Below are positions 52,604 to 59,957 of a stretch of DNA of 64,000 nucleotides, in pieces; the first letter of the stretch is position 1; each line of letters opens with the position of its first letter. Source of the stretch: Bradyrhizobium sp. cir1 (lineage in GTDB: Bacteria; Pseudomonadota; Alphaproteobacteria; Rhizobiales; Xanthobacteraceae); NCBI RefSeq assembly GCF_014198245.1, contig NZ_JACIHE010000002.1, positions 462,275 through 526,274 of the forward strand. Reading direction: 5' to 3'. The position numbers and the translations under genes are program-made. The notes beneath the pieces are model-generated. The model made no database searches. It saw only the letters and a program-made list of their open reading frames with translations, and had not been told where the DNA came from.

Positions 52604-52837
52604 CTAATCGAGCGTCTCGGCGACGATGCGGATGCGGAACACCGGCTCCTTGGCCTCGTCCAGGAGCTCCATGTGCCATTCGGAATTTTCCTGGAGCTTG
52701 CGGGCGATCCCGGCGGCCATGTCGGCGCAGACGCTGGTCATCTCCTTCCAGGCAGAATCGCGATCGGAAAATTCCGTCGCCTGGTCCGCACAGCCGGAAT
52801 AGCAGCCGTTGCGAATTCGGAAGAAGTAGAGCGGCAT
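52604..52837 (-). CDS. DUF6894-type small protein
   Basis: A 77-residue protein: MPLYFFRIRNGCYSGCADQA, TEFSDRDSAWKEMTSVCADM, AAGIARKLQENSEWHMELLD, EAKEPVFRIRIVAETLD. The start M-P-x-Y-F-F-x-x-x-x-G and ending L.V.D..G.P.F.....AE fit the DUF6894 family, many copies of which occur per rhizobial genome. ATG 52837 is used. Role unknown. Convergent with the previous gene (18 bases). Confidence 0.78.
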   Translation of the reverse strand: MPLYFFRIRNGCYSGCADQATEFSDRDSAWKEMTSVCADMAAGIARKLQENSEWHMELLDEAKEPVFRIRIVAETLD

Positions 52838-52985
52838 GGCTGACACCGGTCGCCTGACGGCCCCGCCCCCAAGGCCGTGGCCGGTCAGTGCAATCCCAAA
52901 CTCCCGGCAGATCAATTCCGGACGTCTACGGGTATATGCGGCTCCGTTCAGGGGATGCCGCGCCGCACAAGGATGCCCGGCTCGA

Positions 52986-53174
52986 TCAGGCCGTCTTGCG
53001 CCCGATGGCCTTCAGTTCCCGATCGATGCGCAGCTGCACCCGCCGGATCGCCAACAGGTCGATCTTGGTCTCGGTCTTGCCGGACTTGACCTGCTCCCCG
53101 ATGCGGAACTGCCACTGCCAGACCCCGGGAATCGCCGTCTTGGCGACGGTGAACTCGACGCCCCTGTGATTCAT
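52986..53174 (-). CDS. Small conserved hypothetical protein
   Basis: A 62-residue protein: MNHRGVEFTVAKTAIPGVWQ, WQFRIGEQVKSGKTETKIDL, LAIRRVQLRIDRELKAIGRK. It begins as a beta hairpin and ends as a basic helix. ATG 53174 has GGGAGGTGGCC directly upstream. No known domain. It lies in a run of very short genes. Confidence 0.6.
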   Translation of the reverse strand: MNHRGVEFTVAKTAIPGVWQWQFRIGEQVKSGKTETKIDLLAIRRVQLRIDRELKAIGRKTA

Positions 53175-53511
53175 GGCCACCTCCCACGATTCACCATCCA
53201 CTGCACAATATGTTCGCCGTCATGATATTCCAGACACAAGCAAAATCGGCGGTAAGCCTTGGAGGGGTCACGGAAATCTCGAAAGCGCACGCCATCGGCC
53301 GGCCCAGGAACTCTGTTCATGGCCGGAGAACCACGGAGCCAGTTCAATACCGAGCTAGTTCAATGCTGATGCTGCCGAAGACTCTTGATCCAGATCAGCC
53401 TCCGGATTCGAAAAAGCGCGGCGCTGAACGGCAAGCGATCAGGCGCATCTCGGTGCGCGGGGCGGCACGTGCATTGCTTGGCCGCATGACGGCAAGCAAC
53501 AAGGGCGCATC
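53175..53511. other. Intergenic stretch with no clear gene
   Basis: 337 bases between two small genes. A plus-strand frame is open through it, but its translation shows no family feature and no credible Shine-Dalgarno-start pair. AGTTCAATACCGAGCTAGTTCAAT holds a short direct repeat (AGTTCAAT, near 53340 and 53355). Probably the promoter region of the gene at 53512. Confidence 0.4.
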
Positions 53512-53751
53512 ATGCTCGGCATTCCCCGCCGCTACAGTCATTTCGTCTTCGGCGTCATCCAGTCCGGATTGACCTCGCTGATCGCGGCGGGAATCGCCAG
53601 CTTTCCCGCTGACGGCGCCATGCTGTTCGTTCGGCACTGGATAGTGTCGTGGCTGATCGCATGGGCCGCGATGCTGCCCATGGTGCTGCTGGCAGCGCCC
53701 GCGATCCGTGCCTTCTCGCTGCGCTTGACGCGGGAGGAGCGCGGCGCGTGA
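53512..53751 (+). CDS. DUF2798-type two-span membrane protein
   Basis: A 79-residue protein: RRYSHFVFGVIQSGLTSLIA, AGIASFPADGAMLFVRHWIV, SWLIAWAAMLPMVLLAAPAI. The start (Y..FVFG.IQSG.TS..A.GI) and W..SWL.AW....P.V...AP..R match DUF2798, small integral membrane proteins of unknown function. Length is exact for the family. Confidence 0.85.
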   Translation: MLGIPRRYSHFVFGVIQSGLTSLIAAGIASFPADGAMLFVRHWIVSWLIAWAAMLPMVLLAAPAIRAFSLRLTREERGA

Positions 53752-53767
53752 ACGGCCGGCCCGCATG

Positions 53768-53854
53768 AAAAAACCCCGCTTGGGGAGAGCCAAGCGGGGA
53801 GAAGGTTATTGGAGGCTGAGGTGCTGGGCTGCAACACCATAAGCCTGATAACCC
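53768..53854 (-). ncRNA. Candidate small RNA 1 with exposed CCUCC and terminator
   Basis: Read on the minus strand: outer stem GGTTAT (53853-53848) with ATAACC (53809-53804); inside it a hairpin GGTGTTG-CAGCC-CAGCACC (53838-53820), then unpaired CCUCC (53815-53811). A terminator follows: CCCCGCTTGG (53799-53790) with CCAAGCGGGG (53783-53774) and TTTTTT. The order hairpin, CCUCC, terminator is repeated in the next unit. CCUCC is complementary to Shine-Dalgarno sequences, as in CcsR/cuckoo-type RNAs of alphaproteobacteria. Promoter not identified. Confidence 0.6.
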
Positions 53855-53935
53855 TATCCGGCTGAGCTTACGGCAGCCTGACAGGCTCGCGATTAGGATC
53901 CGCACCCGACATCGCGGCGCACAGGGCCCGCAAAC

Positions 53936-54012
53936 AGAAAACCCCGCTCGGGGAGAGCGGGGTCGTCGACTGGGTATGGAGGCCCGGTGTTGGTCCACCG
54001 GGCTCATCGACA
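53936..54012 (-). ncRNA. Candidate small RNA 2 with exposed CCUCC and terminator
   Basis: Read on the minus strand: outer stem GTCGA (54011-54007) with TCGAC (53969-53965); hairpin GCCCGGTG-GACCAA-CACCGGGC (54003-53982) followed by CCUCC partly exposed (53982-53978); terminator CCCCGCTC (53962-53955) with GAGCGGGG (53949-53942) and TTTTCTG. Same architecture as unit 1, about 160 bases away, but stems differ in sequence with compensating changes. That pattern argues for a folded RNA. Function is inferred. Confidence 0.6.
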
Positions 54013-54201
54013 CTAGGCGCGTTGGCTTACAGAGGCCTGACGGCGAAAGCGAAAGCAGCGCTGAGCAGGCCGCAGACTGGCCCCGCACCGGTCCCAATTT
54101 GGCCACCCGATCGCACAACTCAGGCCACAGCCGCAGGCAAGATTCCGCGTGGTCCGGTGCTGCCATGGGGGAACGTGGCACGCCGGCAACGGGGTGGCAT
54201 C

Positions 54202-54291
54202 ATGGATAACGTAGAGCGGTCTTTCGCCGCCGCGACAGCGGCTGGCTTCGTCGTGTTGGTGATCGGCATCGCGCTGCTGGCGCTGCTGTAG
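54202..54291 (+). CDS. Possible 29-aa membrane peptide
   Basis: MDNVERSFAAATAAGFVVLV followed by IGIALLALL: a short polar start, then one membrane span to the very end, as in small membrane-regulator peptides. GGGGTGG lies a few bases upstream of the ATG. It could be a chance frame. Confidence 0.35.
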   Translation: MDNVERSFAAATAAGFVVLVIGIALLALL

Positions 54292-54588
54292 GGGATCACG
54301 GAGCGCAAGGCAGACGGTGGCCGGCTCGGGGCCAGCATGGTCCCGCGCGCGGGGCGAGGGCGCCATGATCGCCCCCAGGTTCTGCAAAAGCTGCAAAACA
54401 ACCCCATGCACAGTAGGCGGCCGTGCGATTCTTTCGCGTAATCAATGCCTTAATGGTAGTATTTAAATACCTCTAGCGCAACCTCTGGGGCCGCTATCCT
54501 CGCCGAAACTGAAGCGGTGTTTCAGCCGGCGCGCGATCGTTCCGCCTGCATGACCTTCGCCTTCCAGTCGGCAGCCGGTCCTGGGCGC
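54292..54588. other. Intergenic stretch with AT-rich palindrome
   Basis: 297 bases without a convincing gene. Near 54455-54472 there is GGTAGTATTTAAATACCTC, with GTATTTAAATAC a perfect 12-bp palindrome in an unusually AT-rich patch; it may be a regulator site. Nothing else is seen. Confidence 0.4.
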
Positions 54589-54756
54589 TTACTGAACCTT
54601 GATCGCGTCCAGCGGGAGGCGGAGCTCGGCGGCCCGCTCTTCGCGATCCTTCTTGCGGAACTCGTTTTCCTTGCGCTCGAACTTGATCATCTCTTCATGC
54701 GCCGCTTCCAGCAGATGGTTGCGCCTGGTGGCATCGTGCTGCGTGTTTTCCGTCAT
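54589..54756 (-). CDS. Small charged helical protein
   Basis: A 55-residue protein: MTENTQHDATRRNHLLEAAH, EEMIKFERKENEFRKKDREE, RAAELRLPLDAIKVQ. Almost wholly helical with many Lys, Glu and Arg. GGGGAG lies seven bases before ATG 54756, which favours it over ATG 54771. Unknown function; cytoplasmic. Confidence 0.55.
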   Translation of the reverse strand: MTENTQHDATRRNHLLEAAHEEMIKFERKENEFRKKDREERAAELRLPLDAIKVQ

Positions 54757-54908
54757 GACCGAGCTCCCCATTGTTGCGGTCCAACCCCAGAGAAGGCCGG
54801 AGAGCACCGAAAGGTTTCGCAGGATTGCGGAAGCATGACGGCACGCGGCGGCTGCGTCTTTGACACGCGTCATGTTCTCGCGCCGCTCCATCTTCGCAGA
54901 GCCGGCGA

Positions 54909-55109
54909 TTATTTCGGAGGTCGCAGCCCGGCGGATTCGATCCAGTCGTGCAGATGACACGCCACGTCGGCCTGACGCGCCTTCTTGAGGAGCGTGTCCC
55001 GCTCGGGGCCGGGCGGAAGTCTCGAGGCCTGCTCCCGGACCTGCTTCACCCACGCGGAGAGCCTGTCCTGAAGCGTAGGCTGTTGCTTGAAACGTCGCCG
55101 CTTGAACAT
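54909..55109 (-). CDS. Small basic conserved protein
   Basis: A 66-residue protein: MFKRRRFKQQPTLQDRLSAW, VKQVREQASRLPPGPERDTL, LKKARQADVACHLHDWIESA, GLRPPK. The LPPG.ERD.L..KARQAD.A.H...W..S.GL pattern is, from memory, conserved across Bradyrhizobium small proteins. AAAGGAGCGCGCC lies before the ATG. Function unknown. Confidence 0.68.
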   Translation of the reverse strand: MFKRRRFKQQPTLQDRLSAWVKQVREQASRLPPGPERDTLLKKARQADVACHLHDWIESAGLRPPK

Positions 55110-55364
55110 GGCGCGCTCCTTTCCATGCGAGGAAGGCGGGAGCGCAAATCAGCGTTCTCATCACCGATAGTGGCCAAGGTCCGTGCGGTGATGACTCATG
55201 AAACCAGACCGTCGGATCCGCGTCGGTCCATTTCTGTACGCAGCGTCAGTCGATCCGGAGATTTTACCTGGGAGACGTGGCGGCAGGACGTGCGGGCAGG
55301 CCAGTGGAGCCGGTCCGATCAAGGAAATCGCCGCCGAGGCGACGGCGCGCATCCCGCTTCGTCG

Positions 55365-55574
55365 CTAACGAAGACGCCTTTGGCGAACGCTGGTTCTCTG
55401 GCCCGGGTCTTCCATCGGAAATGGCTCATACGATTTGCGGCCCAGGAAGGTGTCGGGCTTGGGCAGCTTGAGCACTTCGGCAGCTTCAGCCAGCAGATCG
55501 CGCATGCGGGCGTTTTGCTCGGTGATCTCGGCAGCGAGATTGCGCACGAGCAAGATGTGGGTGTGTCCGGCCAT
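55365..55574 (-). CDS. Small conserved hypothetical protein
   Basis: A 69-residue protein: MAGHTHILLVRNLAAEITEQ, NARMRDLLAEAAEVLKLPKP, DTFLGRKSYEPFPMEDPGQR. A helical body with an acid-basic tail. GAGGGAGCGCCGCC precedes the ATG. No domain recognised; second of several very short leftward genes in this stretch. Confidence 0.5.
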   Translation of the reverse strand: MAGHTHILLVRNLAAEITEQNARMRDLLAEAAEVLKLPKPDTFLGRKSYEPFPMEDPGQRTSVRQRRLR

Positions 55575-55771
55575 GGCGGCGCTCCCTCGCTATGCAGGCG
55601 GGAGCGCTCTTGGTCTCTCAGCCACCGACGCCTACGGACAGAGCCTTGGCCGGTGATGCGGGTAAGCTACCCCAAGGCTGCCTGGTTCAATATTGAACTT
55701 AAGACCCTGCCGGCCCCTGGATGTGATTGTCCCTCTGCGGGTTGAGGAGATCTGAAGAGGGCGACGAGTGA

Positions 55772-55799
55772 AAGAGGCCGCCCATCGAGGCGGCCTCTT
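55772..55799 (-). terminator. GC-rich terminator hairpin of GAGGCCGCC type, copy 1
   Basis: AAGAGGCCGCC (55772-55782) and GGCGGCCTCTT (55789-55799), perfect arms, 13 bases after the stop of the small gene at 55812. Near-identical hairpins occur at 56675 and 59958. Confidence 0.72.
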
Positions 55800-55811
55800 A
55801 ACTCTGGTCGC

Positions 55812-56018
55812 TTAGAAAAAGAAATCGGGAAGATGCGACACACCAAGCGGTGCAATGTGCTCGACCTGGTCGAGTGCATGCTGAGGCAGTGTCACATCGG
55901 CCTGTGACGCGACCTCCGGTCCGGTCGAAACTGGGGGCAATGCAGTTGGGAGATGGGCCAGTGCCTGGTCCGGCGCATGGTCAAAGACTTGCGACGGAAG
56001 TGTCGACGGTTTTGCCAT
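55812..56018 (-). CDS. Small hypothetical protein, no known domain
   Basis: A 68-residue protein: MAKPSTLPSQVFDHAPDQAL, AHLPTALPPVSTGPEVASQA, DVTLPQHALDQVEHIAPLGV, SHLPDFFF. Rich in Pro, His and Leu with no signal peptide. GCAGGAGTATCAA before ATG 56018 and a terminator after the stop support it as a gene. Function unknown. Confidence 0.52.
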   Translation of the reverse strand: MAKPSTLPSQVFDHAPDQALAHLPTALPPVSTGPEVASQADVTLPQHALDQVEHIAPLGVSHLPDFFF

Positions 56019-56070
56019 TTGATACTCCTGCACGATACCAACCGGGAAAACTCAGCGCCCATTGGCAGAC

Positions 56071-56128
56071 AGGACCCAAAATCGGGTGCTGTCCCAACTA
56101 GGACGCCCGCGAGGGCAGGTTAGGACAT
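56071..56128. repeat. IS-end-like short repeats, patch 1
   Basis: AGGACCCAAAATCGGGTGCT, GTCCCAACTAGGACGCC and AGGTTAGGACA repeat a CCCAAAATC / CTAGGAC theme also found at 57068, 57572 and 60294. Such tandem degenerate units resemble the multiple terminal repeats of IS21-type elements; no transposase lies beside this patch. Confidence 0.5.
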
Positions 56129-56251
56129 TAGTCGATCAGGAAAAAGTGGCAATTTCCCCCTTGATCCCCGGGCGTGAGTGAATTTAATAGGCCCTGCCGG
56201 GGCTGGCATTTCATCACGATTTTCGTTTCGACCGGCAGGGGCTATCGCGAG

Positions 56252-56641
56252 ATGGCCCCTTTTGATTTCAGAACCAGGAAAAGCGGATTATCCAATCCCG
56301 CGCGCGACTTTGTCATGTGGAATGAACGGGCCGGTGGGCACCCGGCGCCGCGCGTTGCCGTCATCGTCATGACTATGGCTGGCTCAAAGAGCCAGCTTCG
56401 CGCCGCTCCTGATCGTGCATCTCGCATGTACGTCGAACGCGCGTTATCTGTTGCCGAGAAATATGCCCATCTCTTCGATCACGAAAATCCGGCGGACTCC
56501 GTCGTGATCACAGACGACTTCGTGTCATCTGGTCGCGTCAGCGGTGCGAAGAGCATTGCTGTTTCGCAGCTGAAAACAGGCAATTTCCATGGAGGGGACG
56601 CGCCTGCAGGCGAATTCGGCCGCCGGACGCTACCAGGGTGA
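56252..56641 (+). CDS. Doubtful hypothetical protein
   Basis: An open frame of 129 codons from ATG 56252 (or 155 from GTG 56174): APFDFRTRKSGLSNPARDFV, PRVAVIVMTMAGSKSQLRAA, SRMYVERALSVAEKYAHLFD, HENPADSVVITDDFVSSGRV. The start has no good Shine-Dalgarno and base composition is mixed. It is the only frame in this 600-base stretch that looks somewhat natural; a terminator hairpin follows. May be a remnant. Confidence 0.35.
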   Translation: MAPFDFRTRKSGLSNPARDFVMWNERAGGHPAPRVAVIVMTMAGSKSQLRAAPDRASRMYVERALSVAEKYAHLFDHENPADSVVITDDFVSSGRVSGAKSIAVSQLKTGNFHGGDAPAGEFGRRTLPG

Positions 56642-56674
56642 GCTAGCCTGCCTGCCTGGCATCCTATGAAATAA

Positions 56675-56702
56675 GAGAGGCCGCCAGCTGAGGCGGCCTC
56701 TC
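56675..56702 (-). terminator. GC-rich terminator hairpin of GAGGCCGCC type, copy 2
   Basis: GAGAGGCCGCC (56675-56685) and GGCGGCCTCTC (56692-56702), perfect arms, 7 bases after the stop of the exported protein at 56709. Same family as 55772 and 59958. Confidence 0.75.
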
Positions 56703-56708
56703 GCAACT

Positions 56709-56960
56709 TTAGCGCTTCATGCGTCCCGGAGCGTAACCAGAAGCACCTGGAGAGCCGGTCAATGCTCTATTGGTCTGCATCTGATGTCCCGGGGAATAAC
56801 CGGATGCGCCTGTCGTACCAGTGACGGGACCATTGTTCTGAAACGAGTGGCCGGGCGAAAAGCTGGACGCGCCGCCACCAAAACCCCCTCCCGGTCCGCG
56901 CGCGTGAGCCGCCGATGTCACAGCGACCAACGCAGCCGCGATTACGAGCACTTTCTTCAT
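56709..56960 (-). CDS. Small exported Gly/Ser-rich protein with internal repeats
   Basis: An 83-residue protein. Signal peptide KKVLVIAAALVAVTSAAHAR, then GPGGGFGGGASSFSPGHSFQ and two imperfect repeats, TGASGYSPGHQMQTNRALTG and SPGASGYAPGRMKR, of an S.YSPGH theme. ATG 56960 lies eight bases after AGGGG; GTG 56969 is an alternative. Secreted or periplasmic; role unknown. Confidence 0.68.
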   Translation of the reverse strand: MKKVLVIAAALVAVTSAAHARGPGGGFGGGASSFSPGHSFQNNGPVTGTTGASGYSPGHQMQTNRALTGSPGASGYAPGRMKR

Positions 56961-57067
56961 TTGAGCCACCCCTGAGTTCTCCTTGATCCCGCCGCCTGAC
57001 GATTCGGCGGCTATCTCAGACCGGGAAAAAGTAGAAGTCGGACGGCGTGTTCAAAATAAGTCGCCGC

Positions 57068-57194
57068 AATGTCCAAGAATTGAAATTGGGGCACCTCAAG
57101 ATTCAAATTGGGCCACGAGAGCTCAGATACGGACAGCCTCCCAAAATCAGGTGCTGTCCCAATTAGGACCCCCGGTCTGGCGGATTAGGACACT
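57068..57194. repeat. IS-end-like short repeats, patch 2
   Basis: Successive units: GAAATTGGGGCACC, ATTCAAATTGGGCCACG, CAGATACGGACAG, CCCAAAATCAGGTGCTGTCC, CAATTAGGAC, GGATTAGGACA. The same units recur in the same order at 57572-57661 and partly at 56071 and 60294. They look like decayed ends of an insertion sequence. Confidence 0.55.
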
Positions 57195-57321
57195 CTGCTT
57201 TGAGGGGCACCTGGGGAACGCTCGGCTTAGCCGGTCCTCGCTTTCGTGACCGGCCATTCAAAATTGATTCCAATATCGTGGCAAGGAATGTGTAGACGGC
57301 CAGTAACGCGCCGTCGCTCAT
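57163..57321 (-). CDS. Possible short membrane protein coupled to 57321-57533
   Basis: A 52-residue frame: MSDGALLAVYTFLATILESI, LNGRSRKRGPAKPSVPQVPL, KAECPNPPDRGS. One hydrophobic helix then a basic tail. Its ATG shares the A of the preceding gene's TGA (TGATG), which suggests translational coupling. It runs into a repeat patch at its end, so it may be truncated. Confidence 0.35.
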   Translation of the reverse strand: MSDGALLAVYTFLATILESILNGRSRKRGPAKPSVPQVPLKAECPNPPDRGS

Positions 57322-57533
57322 CAGGACACATCGCGTTTGCGCGACTTCAGCCAGCCGACGATTGCCGGCGGAAGGCCAAATCCGATGATGACCGGGATGA
57401 TGGCCCAATTTCGAGTGAGATAACCTTGCAAGACAAGGATCTGGGCCAGGCCGGCCGATAGCACGAACCCGGCAAGCGCTGCGATCCATTGCGCTGGCGT
57501 GAAGTCGAGACCTTTGTTGATTTGCAAGCTCAC
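57321..57533 (-). CDS. Small two-span membrane protein
   Basis: A 70-residue protein from GTG 57533: LDFTPAQWIAALAGFVLSAG, LAQILVLQGYLTRNWAIIPV, IIGFGLPPAIVGWLKSRKRD. Two hydrophobic helices and a basic end. The Shine-Dalgarno is weak. Coupled with the next short frame (TGATG). It lies between two repeat patches, in a mobile-looking context. Confidence 0.42.
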   Translation of the reverse strand: MSLQINKGLDFTPAQWIAALAGFVLSAGLAQILVLQGYLTRNWAIIPVIIGFGLPPAIVGWLKSRKRDVS

Positions 57534-57571
57534 CCAGACACCCGCAGGAGCTCCTAGTTCCGGCCGAAATC

Positions 57572-57661
57572 CTACTTAGGACACTCCGAAAATCAACTTG
57601 GGACACCGGGCTCAAATACGGACAGTACCCAAAATCGGGTGCTGGCCGAAATAGGCCACTC
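57572..57661. repeat. IS-end-like short repeats, patch 3
   Basis: CTTAGGACACTCCGAAAATC, AACTTGGGACACC, CTCAAATACGGACAGTACCC, AAAATCGGGTGCTGGCC and GAAATAGGCCACTC. The same units appear at 57068-57194. The two patches flank the two short leftward frames at 57163-57533. Confidence 0.55.
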
Positions 57662-57726
57662 GCAGATGCGAAACGGGCCACTGTGATGGGTTACCCGATT
57701 ACGGGCCGTCCGGTATCGTATGGGGC

Positions 57727-58530
57727 ATGCACTCGCTCGAATCGATCGTCTCATGGCTGGGACCCATCTTTGGGTTGCTGGGTGGCGCCATGAACTTGCT
57801 TCGCCAGGACCCTGCCGAAGTAACGGCAGGCGGAATAAAATGGCGCCGCCACGCTGCTGAATGGCTAACGAGCCACGCATGGGCCAGATGGCTCGAACCA
57901 TTATTTATCTTCGTTGGAGGTATAGGGGTCGGCATATGGTTATTGCCACTCATCCCCCAGGCTCCAACCACTGATGCCATATTCCAACAGGCGCACACGA
58001 TGTATGCGGGACGCCTAGGAAAGCCCACGGCTGAAGCGATGCACGTCACGTTGCGTGATAAACAAGGCCATGGAGTGATCCAAGGATTGTTTGATAGCGC
58101 GTGGTTAGTGTGGCTCGACAATCCCGGGAAGCTTTATGCAATTCCATTAGAGGATAACGGGCGAAAATTTGTAGACAAGGACGATACATTTTCCATGGAT
58201 ACGACTTGGGCGTATTCAAGTGCCGAAACAAGAAAGCGGCCGTCATTTAAGGGTATGCCGACAACGTGCTTGCTTCCGGCCGGAGGTTTTGCGGTGAGCT
58301 GGGACAAGCAACCTAATGAATGGAAATGGGCGGGATGTGGTAAATGGTACTGCGAACTCCACGGAGAGAATGTCCTTTTTCAGGATTTTGAAAATGGACG
58401 CATGATTGGACCCATGCGATTCGGTTACGGTGATGTCGGCTCTCAGATATTCATCTTATTCAAGGATGGGTCGCACTCTTCGGTGAGGTCCGATCAAGCC
58501 AGTCCCCAAATATGGAATTGTATTCCCTGA
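57727..58530 (+). CDS. Membrane-anchored hypothetical protein (accessory)
   Basis: A 267-residue protein. N-terminal hydrophobic stretch (SWLGPIFGLLGGAMNLLRQD), membrane span (LFIFVGGIGVGIWLLPLIPQ), then a soluble, aromatic-rich domain (VWLDNPGKLYAIPLEDNGRK, WDKQPNEWKWAGCGKWYCEL). Codon use is less GC-rich than in the neighbours (many AT-ending codons), which suggests recent acquisition. No family recognised. It is followed by a terminator and the IS1-type gene. Confidence 0.65.
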   Translation: MHSLESIVSWLGPIFGLLGGAMNLLRQDPAEVTAGGIKWRRHAAEWLTSHAWARWLEPLFIFVGGIGVGIWLLPLIPQAPTTDAIFQQAHTMYAGRLGKPTAEAMHVTLRDKQGHGVIQGLFDSAWLVWLDNPGKLYAIPLEDNGRKFVDKDDTFSMDTTWAYSSAETRKRPSFKGMPTTCLLPAGGFAVSWDKQPNEWKWAGCGKWYCELHGENVLFQDFENGRMIGPMRFGYGDVGSQIFILFKDGSHSSVRSDQASPQIWNCIP

Positions 58531-58535
58531 CAATA

Positions 58536-58556
58536 GTGGGCGCTAAATGCGCCCAC
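58536..58556. terminator. Hairpin shared by two convergent genes
   Basis: GTGGGCGC (58536-58543) and GCGCCCAC (58549-58556), perfect arms, 5 bases after the plus-strand gene's stop; it includes the stop codon of the transposase on the other strand. Confidence 0.6.
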
Positions 58557-59457
58557 CCTGAATTACCGTGAACTTACGCCGCCGATCCGGAGGCGTTTCC
58601 GTTGGCAACGCAGGCGCTACAGCAAGCGCAGCATCGACAAGCTGCCCAATGGTCCAAGTGCGATCCGCAAGGCCAAGCGCTCTCGCTGGCGTCGTGCGTA
58701 GGGCTTCATGGACGCGGCACAGATTGTAGTGCGCGACGTAAAGCGCGACCGCAGCAACGTGGTTGTCCAGCTTCTTGCTAAAGCCGTTGGTCAACCGCGT
58801 GAACCGACGCGACGCCATGCGCAGCGTAAGGTTCTGGCGCTCGACGTAGCTGGTTGAGACGTATTGTTCGGGATCACCTGATATTACGTCACGGCTTACA
58901 GCTACTACAGCGGCCGGCGAGTAGCGGCCCTGCGCTTCCTTTACCAGATGCGTCACGGAGTAGGCCTTTACGATCACGCCATGCGAGGCCTCCGGGCCGA
59001 AGGCATCGCGGATCGCTACGCGGTAGGGGTGGAAGCCGTCTGTTGAAATCTCCGGCTGGCCAATCACGCGGCCGCGGAGGTCGTGCAGGAAATCCATGGT
59101 GCTTTCGGCATTCCGCTTGCCGACGCCCCAGCTGATGATAGCCTTCTGCGTCCCGGCCATGCCGATGAAAACGTACTGATCGCCCTTGGCGTTGATCTCG
59201 TGACGCTGCACGTTCTTTTGTTTCTTGCCGACGAAGCTCCACAGCTCGTCAAGCTCAATGCGTTCGGTGCGCACGCCAACCATGATCCGGTCGTGCAATT
59301 CCATGCAGCCCATGCCGACACGCAGGGCCAGGTTGGCGACGGTGCCACGGTTGACGCCAGTGAGGCGGGAAGCGGTACGGACGCCGACGCCTTGACAGCG
59401 CAGCAGCACCATATTGGGTTGGCCTGCCAAGCGCTCCTCAAAGCCCTCACCGATCAC
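58543..59457 (-). CDS. IS1-family transposase, probably 5'-truncated
   Basis: 304 residues from ATG 59457. HTH: GVRTASRLTGVNRGTVANLA; catalytic DDE region: ERIELDELWSFVGKKQKN, PEISTDGFHPYRVAIRDAFG, VSTSYVERQNLTLRMASRRF, TRLTNGFSKKLDNHVAAVAL. These match the IS1-type transposases common in bradyrhizobia, which usually open with about 18 residues of the MNVLP..KQ type before the HTH. Here the first 20 codons instead read antisense to a P63C-domain gene remnant, so the 5' end of the element seems lost and the protein is probably inactive. No terminal inverted repeats were found. Confidence 0.75.
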   Translation of the reverse strand: MIGEGFEERLAGQPNMVLLRCQGVGVRTASRLTGVNRGTVANLALRVGMGCMELHDRIMVGVRTERIELDELWSFVGKKQKNVQRHEINAKGDQYVFIGMAGTQKAIISWGVGKRNAESTMDFLHDLRGRVIGQPEISTDGFHPYRVAIRDAFGPEASHGVIVKAYSVTHLVKEAQGRYSPAAVVAVSRDVISGDPEQYVSTSYVERQNLTLRMASRRFTRLTNGFSKKLDNHVAAVALYVAHYNLCRVHEALRTTPARALGLADRTWTIGQLVDAALAVAPALPTETPPDRRRKFTVIQGGRI

Positions 59458-59955
59458 GCGATTGAGGACCTAGTCGATAGGGCAACCGGCTTTGACGACG
59501 TTCGCAAGCGCGACGCCATCATGCGAATGCTGGAGGAGTATGTAACCAAGGATCGGTTGCCTTGGGTCCAGATGTTCGACACCGATTTTTATAGGCAAGT
59601 ATTCCGGCTAAACAAATGGGCCTTTGATCCAGAAAAGACGGCTCGGCCTAGCGTGCTCGGCCACTGGACCAATAATATCTATGATCGGTTGGCCCCAGGT
59701 ATCAGACCAACCTTACACGCCAAGGTTAGGCGCAATGCCGCTGGTAGGCCCACGGAGAAGCTCACGCAGTACCTCACGCCAGAAGAAGGCAAGCCACGGC
59801 TGAAAGAGATGCTGGAGGGTGTGAAGGCAATCATGCGCCTGTCGCAGGACAAGCACGACTTTTGGGAGAAGATGGATATCGCCTACCCAAAACTAAACGA
59901 CGCCAACTTACTTCTCCCGTTCGAAGAACTGCCAAGATTGGGAAAGCCAAAATGA
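59428..59955 (+). pseudogene. 3' remnant of a P63C-domain gene
   Basis: About 175 codons of C-terminal protein. ALTDHAIEDLVDRATGFDDV matches the (G)I..L.DEATG...VR.RD start of P63C proteins; then VLGHWTNNIYDRLAPGIRPT, KLTQYLTPEEGKPRLKEMLE and VKAIMRLSQDKHDFWEKMDI, YPKLND. P63C is a domain known from phage and mobile-element genes. Upstream of about 59428 the frame runs into the antisense of the IS1 transposase and loses homology, so the N-terminal half is missing. A terminator follows the stop. Confidence 0.7.
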
Positions 59956-59957
59956 AA

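Noticed and set aside
54125..54420. A minus-strand frame beginning near 54407
   Set aside because: No Shine-Dalgarno, low-complexity translation, and overlap with the small membrane peptide frame.
59083..59427. N-terminal part of the long plus-strand frame ending at 59955
   Set aside because: It is the antisense of the IS1 transposase; only the part from about 59428 has P63C character.
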